From: Actinomycetota bacterium
GTDB lineage: Bacteria; Actinomycetota; Actinomycetes; Mycobacteriales; Mycobacteriaceae
Direction: 5' to 3'
DNA length: 13,468 bases
Assembly (NCBI GenBank): GCA_005787665.1
Contig: SYAB01000338.1
Coordinates: 1-13,468 of the forward strand
Part shown: positions 7,710 through 13,468 of the stretch, piece by piece
Layout: the number at the start of each line of letters is the position of its first letter
How positions within the stretch are numbered: the first letter of the stretch is position 1
Translations under genes and position numbers: made by a program
The notes under the pieces: model-generated
Seen by the model: only the letters and a program-made list of their open reading frames with translations
The model's database searches: none
What the model was told of the DNA's origin: nothing

Positions 7710-7742
7710 GAGGCCGCCGACTCGGATCAGGGGAGCACACTC

Positions 7743-8684
7743 ATGAGCAAGATGCGCAGCGACGACGACACCTGGGACATCGCCACGAGCGTGGGGTCGA
7801 CCGCGGTGATGGTGGCCGCCGCGCGTGCCCGGGAGACCGAGAGCGCCGCACCGCTGATCCGCGATCCCTATGCCCGGGTGCTGGTGCGGGGTGCGGGCTC
7901 CGGGATGTGGGAGAACTTCCTCGACGACTCCGTGCAGGCCCGTATCGACCCGGCGGATCCCGTGGCGGCCGCGGCATTTTCGAACATGCTGAGCTACCAG
8001 GCGGTGCGAACCCACTTCTTCGACACCTTCTTCGCCGATGCCGCGGCCGCCGGAATCCGGCAGGTGGTGATCCTGGCCTCCGGCCTCGACTCGCGGGCCT
8101 ACCGGCTGCCCTGGCCCGACGGCACCGTCGTCTACGAGATCGACCAGCCCAAGGTGCTCGAGTACAAGTCGGCCACGCTGGCCGCCGAGGCGGCCCACCC
8201 GATCGCCGAACGCCGGGAGGTGGCCATCGACCTGCGCCAGGACTGGCCCGCCGCGCTGCGCGAGGCGGGCTTCAATGGCGCCGAGCCGACCGCCTGGCTG
8301 GCCGAGGGCCTGCTGATGTACCTGCCGGCCGACGCCCAGGACCGTCTTTTCGAGCAGATCACCGCCCTCAGCGCGCCGGGGAGCCGACTCTCGGCCGAAG
8401 CGGTTCGTCATCAGGACGAGGAACGCCGGGCCCGGATGCGGGAGCGCTGGGAGAAGATGGCCGACGACCTGGGCATCGAACGCACGGTGGACATCCAGGA
8501 TCTGACGTACAACGACCCGGGTCGCGCCGATCTCGTCGAGTGGCTCAGCGCACACGGATGGGATGCCAGCGGGACCGGTTCCGCCGACGAGATGCGCCGC
8601 CTGGAACGCTGGGTTGAGGTTCCCGACGAGGATTACCGCGACGGCTTCTCGACGTTCGTGATCGCCGAACGTCGGCATTCCTAG
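7743..8684 (+). CDS. SAM-dependent methyltransferase, LCMT-like mycobacterial family
   Basis: This 313-residue class I methyltransferase belongs to the leucine carboxyl methyltransferase-like family (TIGR00027 type), which is much expanded in mycobacteria. The N-terminal part holds the family's [20 protein letters not shown] and RDPYARVLV stretches. Residues 107-120 ([14 protein letters not shown]) form the glycine-containing SAM-binding motif [13 protein letters not shown] at 131-142 carries the acidic residue expected to hold the SAM ribose, and [12 protein letters not shown] at 184-195 is the conserved motif that follows. Length is normal. The ATG at 7743 is supported by AGGGGAG 7 bases upstream. 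It resembles Rv0146 of M. tuberculosis by family and neighbourhood, from memory. The methyl acceptor is unknown for most members. It is followed after 71 bases by the SDR on the same strand. Confidence 0.92.
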   Translation: MSKMRSDDDTWDIATSVGSTAVMVAAARARETESAAPLIRDPYARVLVRGAGSGMWENFLDDSVQARIDPADPVAAAAFSNMLSYQAVRTHFFDTFFADAAAAGIRQVVILASGLDSRAYRLPWPDGTVVYEIDQPKVLEYKSATLAAEAAHPIAERREVAIDLRQDWPAALREAGFNGAEPTAWLAEGLLMYLPADAQDRLFEQITALSAPGSRLSAEAVRHQDEERRARMRERWEKMADDLGIERTVDIQDLTYNDPGRADLVEWLSAHGWDASGTGSADEMRRLERWVEVPDEDYRDGFSTFVIAERRHS

Positions 8685-8722
8685 GTCTCACGGGGCGCAG
8701 ATGACGGACGAAGACGCCTGGT

Positions 8723-8728
8723 TACGAT
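8723..8728 (+). promoter_or_regulatory. Candidate -10 box of the SDR gene
   Basis: TACGAT in the 71-base gap fits TAnnnT and would start a transcript near 8735, just before the AGGAAGGA ribosome site at 8743-8750. The SDR may therefore be transcribed independently of the methyltransferase. No -35 box is visible. This is weak evidence from a short motif. Confidence 0.3.
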
Positions 8729-8755
8729 GACCGCACCACCACAGGAAGGACCGTC

Positions 8756-9616
8756 ATGCCCGGAGTACAGGATCGAGTCGTCGTCGTCACCGGCGCGGGA
8801 GGCGGACTGGGGCGCGAGTACGCGCTGACCCTGGCAAAAGAGGGTGCCTGCGTCGTCGTTAACGATCTCGGCGGCGCCCGGGACGGCACCGGGGCCGGGC
8901 ACTCGATGGCCGACCAGGTCGTCAACGAGATCACCGCGGCCGGCGGCCGCGCCGTCGCCAACTATGATTCCGTCGCCGACGCCGCCGGAGCGGCCAACAT
9001 CGTCAAGACCGCCCTCGAGGAGTTCGGTGCCATCCACGGCGTGGTGAGCAATGCCGGCATTCTGCGCGACGGCACCTTCCACAAGATGACCGACGAAGCC
9101 TGGGACTCCGTACTCAAGGTCCACCTCTACGGCGGCTACAACGTCATCCGTGCCGCCTGGCCGCACTTCCGGGAGCAGAGCTACGGTCGGATCGTCGTCG
9201 CGACGTCCACCAGTGGCCTGTTCGGCAACTTCGGCCAGGCCAACTACAGCGCTGCCAAACTCGGCCTGGTGGGTCTGATCAACACCCTCGCCCAGGAGGG
9301 CGCGAAGTACAACATCAAGGCCAACGCCCTGGCCCCGATCGCGGCCACCCGGATGACCGAGGACATTCTTCCCCCCGAGGTGTTCAAGAAGCTCACCCCG
9401 GAATACGTCGCACCCGTGGTCGCCTACCTGTGCACCGAGGAGGTGCCCGATTCCGCCTCGGTGTTCATCGTCGGCGGCGGGAAGGTCCAGCGCGCGGCGC
9501 TGTTCCAGAACAAGGGCGTGACCTTCGACCATGTGCCCAGCGTCGACGAGATCGCCGCGGAGTGGCCGGCGATCGACGACCTGTCCGCGCCGGAGCCGGC
9601 GGCCTTCAGGCTCTGA
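8756..9616 (+). CDS. Short-chain dehydrogenase, HSD17B4-like hydroxyacyl-CoA dehydrogenase type
   Basis: This 286-residue NAD(P)-dependent oxidoreductase has a Rossmann fold. TGAGGGLG at residues 12-19 binds the cofactor. An NDLGG stretch follows strand 2, the NAG motif is present, and the catalytic Ser151, Tyr164 and Lys168 (YSAAK) are all intact. The long C-terminal part with VGGGKVQRAALFQNKG matches the dehydrogenase domain of the peroxisomal multifunctional protein HSD17B4 rather than a minimal SDR. That points to (3R)-hydroxyacyl-CoA or steroid side-chain oxidation. It looks like the mycobacterial Rv0148 group, which has the same length from memory. The ATG at 8756 has AGGAAGGA 5 bases upstream. 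The 3' end overlaps the convergent SulP gene by 11 bases. Family is certain; substrate is inferred. Confidence 0.92.
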   Translation: MPGVQDRVVVVTGAGGGLGREYALTLAKEGACVVVNDLGGARDGTGAGHSMADQVVNEITAAGGRAVANYDSVADAAGAANIVKTALEEFGAIHGVVSNAGILRDGTFHKMTDEAWDSVLKVHLYGGYNVIRAAWPHFREQSYGRIVVATSTSGLFGNFGQANYSAAKLGLVGLINTLAQEGAKYNIKANALAPIAATRMTEDILPPEVFKKLTPEYVAPVVAYLCTEEVPDSASVFIVGGGKVQRAALFQNKGVTFDHVPSVDEIAAEWPAIDDLSAPEPAAFRL

Positions 9617-11276
9617 GCGGGTTCCGGCCGCCGGAGAGGGCTTCGGCGGCATGTCGTCTGGCATGCGCCACCGCATCCTCGAGGGAGTCGATGAGGTGAT
9701 TCTCGTGACGAAGCGCCTCGACGATGCCCACGTTGGCCAGCAGTGCCATGTGCTCGGGTCGAACCCCCTTGATGATGACGGTGATCCCGCGTGACTCTAG
9801 TTCTTCGGAGATCTCGGCCAATGTGTGCGCCCCGGTGGCATCGAGCATTCCGAGCTGGGACATCCGGATGATGACCACCGACACCTCGGGACGTTCGGTG
9901 TCGGTGATGGCGTGGGAAATCCGTTCCGCCGCACCGAAGAACATCGCCCCGTCGAGTTGCAGCAGCGCAATGCGCTCGTCGCCGGGTTGGCGGGGACCAG
10001 GTAGTTCCTGACGGACGACGCTGGATCGGCGCGCCACCGTCCGCAGCGCGAAGAACGCCGCGAAAAGAACGCCGATTTCCACCGCCTCGATCAGATCGAA
10101 ACAGACCGTCACGGTAGCGGTGAGCACGAAGATCGCCGCGTCCGATCGGGTGGAGCGCAGGATTCGTCGCACCGTGCGCGCCGAGATCATCCGGAACGAG
10201 GTCACCATGAGCACACCGGAGAGTGCGGACAGCGGGATCGCCGACACCGGTCCGGTGGCCAGATAGACCACACCCAGCAGGAGCAACGAGTGGGTGATCG
10301 CCGAGACGCGGGTCCGCGCGCCCGAACGGACGTTGACCGCAGTGCGGGCGATGGCTCCGGTGGCCGGCATCCCCCCGAACGCACCGGAGGCCACCGATGC
10401 CAGACCCTGCCCGATCAGTTCGCGGTCCGGGTTGTACGGGCCGGTCGGCGACATCGTTGCCGCGACCCGCGCCGACAGCAGTGACTCGATCGCTGCGAGT
10501 GCGGCGATGGCCAGGGCGGCACTCGAGAGCGCCCGCAATGCTCCGGCGTCCGCGTGTGGCAGCACCGGTATCGGTAGTTGGGAGGGCAGTGCGCCGATGG
10601 TGGTGACCGGGAACCCGATGGCCGCGACCAGCACTGTCGCGGCGACGACGGCGGTGAGTGACTCCGGGATCCCGCGGTGCACCCGGGGCAGCAGGATCAT
10701 CAGCGCTGCGACGAAAGCAGTCACAGTCAGGGTGCGCCAGAGGGTCGGCCACTCAGCGTCGGTCGCCGTTGTCCAGGCGGCCTGCAGTGTTCGCTGCCCG
10801 GCGGGTGCCGCCGCACCCAGGGCGGTGGGCACCTGCTGGAGAAAGATGATGGCGGCGATCCCGAGGGTGAAGCCCTCGATGACCGGCCACGGAATGAACG
10901 TGACGGCGCGGCCCAGGCCGGTGGCGCCCGCGGCGAGGACGATGATGCCGGCCGCCATGGTGACCAGCGCGACGCTCCCGAGACCGTGTTGCGAGACGAT
11001 CGGCGCCAGCACCACCGCCATCGCGCCGGTCGGGCCGGAGACCTGGACGTTCGATCCGCCGAACACCGCCGCCACCAGGCCGGCGACCACCGCGGTGATC
11101 AGCCCTGCCGCCGCGCCCACCCCGGAACTGATTCCGAAGGCGAGGGCGAGAGGCAGTGCTACCACCCCGACCGTCACCCCGGCGAGGATGTCCCGCCGCG
11201 AGGACCGCCGCAGCCCCCGGTAGTCGCTGCGCCGGGGCAGCAAACGGCCTAGCGCCGTGCGCGCGCCGGTCGTCAT
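9606..11276 (-). CDS. SulP-family anion transporter with C-terminal STAS domain
   Basis: This 556-residue inner-membrane transporter of the SLC26/SulP family moves an anion such as sulfate, bicarbonate or a dicarboxylate; the sequence does not decide which. Residues about 28-415 hold the membrane domain, beginning with ILAGVTVGVVALPLALAFGIS and the conserved GPTGAMAVV at 81-89. PATGAIARTAVNVRSGA at 304-320 is the strongest SulP stretch. A cytoplasmic STAS domain follows at about 434-545, with GMLDATGAHTL aligned to the DSxG phosphorylation loop of anti-sigma factor antagonists; Thr481 is the possible acceptor. The ATG at 11276 forms ATGA with the ArsR stop and is preferred over an in-frame start 14 codons earlier inside arsR. 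The ArsR protein very likely regulates it. Confidence 0.92.
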   Translation of the reverse strand: MTTGARTALGRLLPRRSDYRGLRRSSRRDILAGVTVGVVALPLALAFGISSGVGAAAGLITAVVAGLVAAVFGGSNVQVSGPTGAMAVVLAPIVSQHGLGSVALVTMAAGIIVLAAGATGLGRAVTFIPWPVIEGFTLGIAAIIFLQQVPTALGAAAPAGQRTLQAAWTTATDAEWPTLWRTLTVTAFVAALMILLPRVHRGIPESLTAVVAATVLVAAIGFPVTTIGALPSQLPIPVLPHADAGALRALSSAALAIAALAAIESLLSARVAATMSPTGPYNPDRELIGQGLASVASGAFGGMPATGAIARTAVNVRSGARTRVSAITHSLLLLGVVYLATGPVSAIPLSALSGVLMVTSFRMISARTVRRILRSTRSDAAIFVLTATVTVCFDLIEAVEIGVLFAAFFALRTVARRSSVVRQELPGPRQPGDERIALLQLDGAMFFGAAERISHAITDTERPEVSVVIIRMSQLGMLDATGAHTLAEISEELESRGITVIIKGVRPEHMALLANVGIVEALRHENHLIDSLEDAVAHARRHAAEALSGGRNPLRA

Positions 11277-11653
11277 CGCCGGCCGCCCAACGGGGGTAAC
11301 GCGTCGAAGTCCGCCCACTGCTGTTGCTGAGTTCTCAACGTGTCGGCGAGGAACGCACGGGCGCTGACCAGAAGTTCGGAGATCGACGGGTGGGCCAGTT
11401 CGTAGAAGACCGCATTACCGACGCGCCGGCTGCGAACAACGTTGTGCCGCTTGAGGACCGCGAGATGCGGGGAAAGGAGCGTCGGCTCGAGCTCCGTCTC
11501 GGCCAGGATCGCACTGACGGGCGTGGGCAGCCCCGCGGCCGACAGAATCTCGAGCACCCGGATGCGCGCGGGGTGAGCCAGGCTCTTGAAGAGGTTGGCC
11601 TTGATCTCGTAGAGCGGGCGGCCGCCGTCGTTCGGGAAGTCGCTGATGGGCAT
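11273..11653 (-). CDS. ArsR/SmtB-family transcriptional regulator without cysteines
   Basis: This is a 126-residue winged-helix repressor of standard ArsR length. LFKSLAHPARIRVLEIL (residues about 21-37) is the classical ArsR opening helix. VSAILAETELEPTLLSPHLAVLKRHNVV contains the recognition helix (LSPHLAVLKR), and SRRVGNAVFYEL is the beta wing. The protein has no cysteine at all, and the C-terminal helix lacks the HxxH/Asp/Glu pattern of the alpha-5 zinc site. It therefore carries none of the usual metal-thiolate or thiol-redox sensing sites. The ATG at 11653 has GAGG about 5 bases upstream. It overlaps the SulP gene by 4 bases, and a long palindrome lies just upstream. The signal sensed is unknown; it may respond to an organic or inorganic anion, to pH, or through a non-cysteine metal site that I cannot see. 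Confidence 0.9.
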   Translation of the reverse strand: MPISDFPNDGGRPLYEIKANLFKSLAHPARIRVLEILSAAGLPTPVSAILAETELEPTLLSPHLAVLKRHNVVRSRRVGNAVFYELAHPSISELLVSARAFLADTLRTQQQQWADFDALPPLGGRR

Positions 11654-11676
11654 CGTGGCCTCGATGGGCTGATTGA

Positions 11677-11700
11677 TGGATTGAAGAAATTTTCAATCCA
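11677..11700. promoter_or_regulatory. 24-base near-palindrome, candidate ArsR operator
   Basis: TGGATTGAA and TTCAATCCA form perfect 9-base arms around a 6-base centre (GAAATT). The dyad length and the ATTGAA/TTCAAT core are like known ArsR-family operators. It lies 24 bases upstream of the arsR start and touches a minus-strand -10 candidate (TACAGT, 11705-11700), so the predicted transcript start near 11693 would lie inside it. It may also affect the divergent DUF456 gene, whose promoter is about 45 bases away. Confidence 0.75.
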
Positions 11701-11705
11701 CTGTA
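11700..11705 (-). promoter_or_regulatory. Candidate -10 box of the arsR-sulP operon
   Basis: TACAGT on the minus strand fits TAnnnT and abuts the palindrome, giving a leader of about 40 bases before the arsR ATG. There is no clear -35 box. The geometry suits repression by a protein bound over the transcript start. Confidence 0.4.
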
Positions 11706-11744
11706 GCCGCCTCGTCACGACGGCCGGTGCCCGGGGCGCTTGGG

Positions 11745-11750
11745 TAGATT
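11745..11750 (+). promoter_or_regulatory. Candidate -10 box for leaderless DUF456 transcript
   Basis: TAGATT fits TAnnnT and ends 6 bases before the GTG start at 11757, the spacing expected when transcription begins at the start codon itself. No ribosome site precedes the GTG, which supports a leaderless mRNA. Confidence 0.45.
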
Positions 11751-11756
11751 CGACCG

Positions 11757-12242
11757 GTGAGTACCGGCGGGCTGGTCCTGGTCGCACTGGCGATCGCGGT
11801 GGGCCTGGCCGGAATCCTGGTGCCGCTGTTGCCGGGGACGCTGCTGGTCTATGCGGCCATCGCGGTGTGGGCCGTGGTCGAACGCACCACCACCGCGTGG
11901 GTGGTCCTGGCGGTGGTGAGTGCCATCCTGGGCGCCGGCATGCTGGTGAAGTATCTGTGGCCGGCCCGACGGATGCGGGCCGCCGAGATCGGCGGCCGCA
12001 CGATGGCCGCCGGGGCAGTGCTCGGCCTGATCGGCTTCTTCGTGATCCCCGTGGTCGGCTTGGTGCTCGGGTTCGTCCTGGGGGTGTACCTCGCCGAACT
12101 CGCGCAACGCCGCGATCAACGCCGGGCGTGGGCGTCGACCGTGCACGCGGTGAAAGGTGCGGCGCTATCGGTGGGCGTCGAGTTGGGAGCCGGCCTGTCG
12201 GCGACGGCGGTCTGGGTGGCCGGAGTGGTACTAACCCAGTAG
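11757..12242 (+). CDS. DUF456-family small membrane protein
   Basis: This 161-residue hydrophobic protein has an opening helix at about residues 5-35 containing the LVPLLPGTLLVY stretch typical of DUF456. Further membrane segments lie near 43-66, 80-112 and 132-159. Between the first two and the third is a short basic segment (WPARRMRAAEIGGRTMAAG), and a charged stretch RRDQRRAW separates the third from the fourth. Glycine-rich helices resembling glycine-zipper repeats are conserved in this family. The function of DUF456 is not known to me. The start is a GTG at 11757 with a -10-like box 6 bases before it. It diverges from arsR-sulP and overlaps the convergent ptpB gene by 12 bases at its end. 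Confident on family, none on role. Confidence 0.85.
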   Translation: MSTGGLVLVALAIAVGLAGILVPLLPGTLLVYAAIAVWAVVERTTTAWVVLAVVSAILGAGMLVKYLWPARRMRAAEIGGRTMAAGAVLGLIGFFVIPVVGLVLGFVLGVYLAELAQRRDQRRAWASTVHAVKGAALSVGVELGAGLSATAVWVAGVVLTQ

Positions 12243-13046
12243 CCGGACGCGCAGGCGGCCGATGTCGCCGGCACTCACGCCGGCGGCCTCCAGATATCCG
12301 TCGAGTCCGCCGTAGGTCTCGTCGAGAACCCGTCTGGCCGTGGCCAGGTAACTCTCCTGGACGCCCAGCACCCCGTCGGTGAGCCGGGATTCGGCGAAGG
12401 ACATCACTTCGTCGGTCATGCCCTCCCGGGTGCGCATGGCATCCAGGATGTGCCGGCGCAGCGCGGTGACCGCCTCATTGCTGCGCAGGTAGTCGGAGAC
12501 GATGGCGTCGCGCTCCACCCCGGCGGCCTCGCAGGCCACCGCCACCGCGAAGCCGGTCCGGTCCTTGCCGGCGAAACAGTGCACCAGCACCGGCTTGCCC
12601 GCGCCGAGCAGGGTGACGATTCGGCGCACGGCGTCCCGGGCCCCGCCGAGGGTCGGGAAGCGTTCGTACTCGCCGATCATCCACCGCTCCGCGGCTTGGG
12701 CCGCCGGCTCCTCGGAGTACTCCGTCATCATCTTCTGCCAGCTGGTTTCGTGCGGGGCCTGGCCGCCGGAGTGATCGTGCGTCACCTCCGGGAACGGAAG
12801 GTGGTGCAACGTGACCTCCGCAGGCACCGCACCGGGACCGCGGCGCTGCAGTTCGGCGGGGGAGCGCAGATCGGCGACATCGGTGACCCCGAGCGCGGTC
12901 AACGCGCTCCTCCCCGCGTCGTCGAGCTTGCTCAGCTCGCTGGACCGGAACAGCAGTCCGGGCCGGACGCCGGCGGTCTCGGCGACGTCACGGAAATTCC
13001 AGGCGCCGGAGAGCTTTTCGTGACCGGAAAGCTGCTCTGAACTCAC
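12231..13046 (-). CDS. ptpB: PtpB-type tyrosine/dual-specificity phosphatase
   Basis: This 271-residue protein phosphatase resembles M. tuberculosis PtpB (Rv0153c, about 276 residues). The signature loop HCFAGKDRTGF contains the nucleophile Cys157, with Lys161, Asp162 and Arg163, matching the CX5R motif and the unusual KDR triad (C160, K164, D165, R166 in PtpB). That triad underlies dephosphorylation of phosphotyrosine and phosphoinositides. The N-terminal NFRDVAETAG and FRSSELSKL stretches are also family hallmarks. The C-terminal helices after about residue 190 include LDGYLEAAGVS. No signal peptide is visible; PtpB is nevertheless reported as exported in pathogens. The start is GTG at 13046, overlapping the fadE2 stop as GTGA, so it is probably co-translated with fadE2. 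In a saprophyte its role would be intracellular signalling rather than host interference, which is inference. Confidence 0.92.
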   Translation of the reverse strand: MSSEQLSGHEKLSGAWNFRDVAETAGVRPGLLFRSSELSKLDDAGRSALTALGVTDVADLRSPAELQRRGPGAVPAEVTLHHLPFPEVTHDHSGGQAPHETSWQKMMTEYSEEPAAQAAERWMIGEYERFPTLGGARDAVRRIVTLLGAGKPVLVHCFAGKDRTGFAVAVACEAAGVERDAIVSDYLRSNEAVTALRRHILDAMRTREGMTDEVMSFAESRLTDGVLGVQESYLATARRVLDETYGGLDGYLEAAGVSAGDIGRLRVRLLG

Positions 13047-13468
13047 CCGCCCGTCACCGCCGCGGCCAGCGGGCTCTTCTCCCGGCCCAGTTCGGCCCTC
13101 GCGATGGTACGGAAGTGCACCTCGTCCGGTCCGTCGAAGATCCGCATGGCGCGTTGCCAGCCGTACATCCGGGCCAGCGGGAAGTCGTCGCTCACCCCGC
13201 CGCCGCCGTGCACCTGGATGGCCCGGTCGATCACGGTGCAGGCCATGATCGGCGCCACTGATTTGATCTGCGAGACCAGGCTGAACGCCGCCCGGTTGCC
13301 GTGCTGATCAATGGTCCACGCCGCCTTCTCGCAGAGCAGGCGGGCCTGGTCGATCTCGTTGCGGGACAGGGCGATCTGCTGTTGGACCATGCCCTGTTCG
13401 GCCAGTGGCTTGCCGAAGGCGATGCGGGTACGGGCGCGTTCGGTCATCAAGGCCAGCGCGCGTTCGGC
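13043..13468 (-). CDS. fadE2: Acyl-CoA dehydrogenase (FadE2-like), C-terminal part only
   Basis: Only the last 141 residues are in the window; the frame is open through base 13468 and reads AERALALMTERARTR, normal interior sequence of this family, so the TTG at 13450 is not a real start. The visible part is the C-terminal helical domain of a FAD-dependent acyl-CoA dehydrogenase. QVHGGGGVSDDFPLARMY forms part of the flavin site, and AMRIFDGPDEVHFRTIARAEL matches the ACAD10/ACAD11-like branch. The enzyme introduces the alpha-beta double bond of acyl-CoA in beta-oxidation. It overlaps ptpB by 4 bases, the order Rv0154c-Rv0153c known from M. tuberculosis. The FadE2 name is from that neighbourhood and the sequence type; chain-length preference is unknown. 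Confidence 0.88.
   Translation of the reverse strand, partial: AERALALMTERARTRIAFGKPLAEQGMVQQQIALSRNEIDQARLLCEKAAWTIDQHGNRAAFSLVSQIKSVAPIMACTVIDRAIQVHGGGGVSDDFPLARMYGWQRAMRIFDGPDEVHFRTIARAELGREKSPLAAAVTGG

Noticed and set aside
7692..8678. 328-residue open frame opposite the methyltransferase
   Set aside because: Gly/His/Arg-rich composition typical of an antisense shadow, and it spans the promoter and the inverted repeat.
9424..10752. 442-residue minus-strand frame overlapping the SulP gene
   Set aside because: Arg/His-rich translation without domains; the SulP frame on the same strand is intact over the whole interval.

Overview
The window is GC-rich, densely packed, and reads as part of the chromosome of a mycobacterium, most likely a fast-growing Mycolicibacterium-type species. 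The evidence is the gene content: a PtpB-like phosphatase beside a FadE2-like acyl-CoA dehydrogenase, a mycobacterial-type LCMT-family methyltransferase, and an HSD17B4-like SDR. A fructose PTS is also present, which from general knowledge fast growers have and M. tuberculosis lacks. There are no RNA genes, IS elements, CRISPR arrays or phage genes that I can see. No gene-free stretch exceeds 300 bases; the longest is 191 bases (7552-7742).

Region 1 (1-3365) is a fructose PTS locus. A DeoR-family regulator and 1-phosphofructokinase (cut by the left edge) run leftward with a 4-base overlap. PTS enzyme I (ptsI) runs rightward. The 109-base divergent gap is AT-rich and carries an inverted repeat and a direct repeat that are good operator candidates.

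Region 2 (3372-7551, minus strand) is a probable three-gene operon: TetR regulator, cytoplasmic formylglycine-type sulfatase (4-base overlap), then a FUSC-type membrane transporter 44 bases further on. This suggests a regulated system that hydrolyses a sulfate ester and moves the substrate or product across the membrane. The compound is unknown.

Region 3 (7743-9616, plus strand) holds a SAM-dependent methyltransferase and an SDR. A perfect 6-base-arm inverted repeat lies upstream of the methyltransferase and overlaps its likely -10 box, so the divergent TetR may control it.

Region 4 (9606-11653, minus) is an ArsR-SulP pair with a 4-base overlap, preceded by a 24-base near-palindrome that should be the ArsR operator. 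The ArsR protein has no cysteine. A divergent DUF456 membrane protein (11757-12242) looks leaderless.

Region 5 (12231-13468, minus) is fadE2 (cut by the right edge) followed by ptpB, overlapping by 4 bases. The methyltransferase, SDR, ptpB and fadE2 resemble the Rv0146-Rv0154c neighbourhood of M. tuberculosis from memory. The ArsR-SulP-DUF456 block would sit inside that neighbourhood.

Nothing here is clearly a new system. The best leads are the TetR-sulfatase-FUSC operon with its shared control region and the cysteine-free ArsR governing a SulP transporter.
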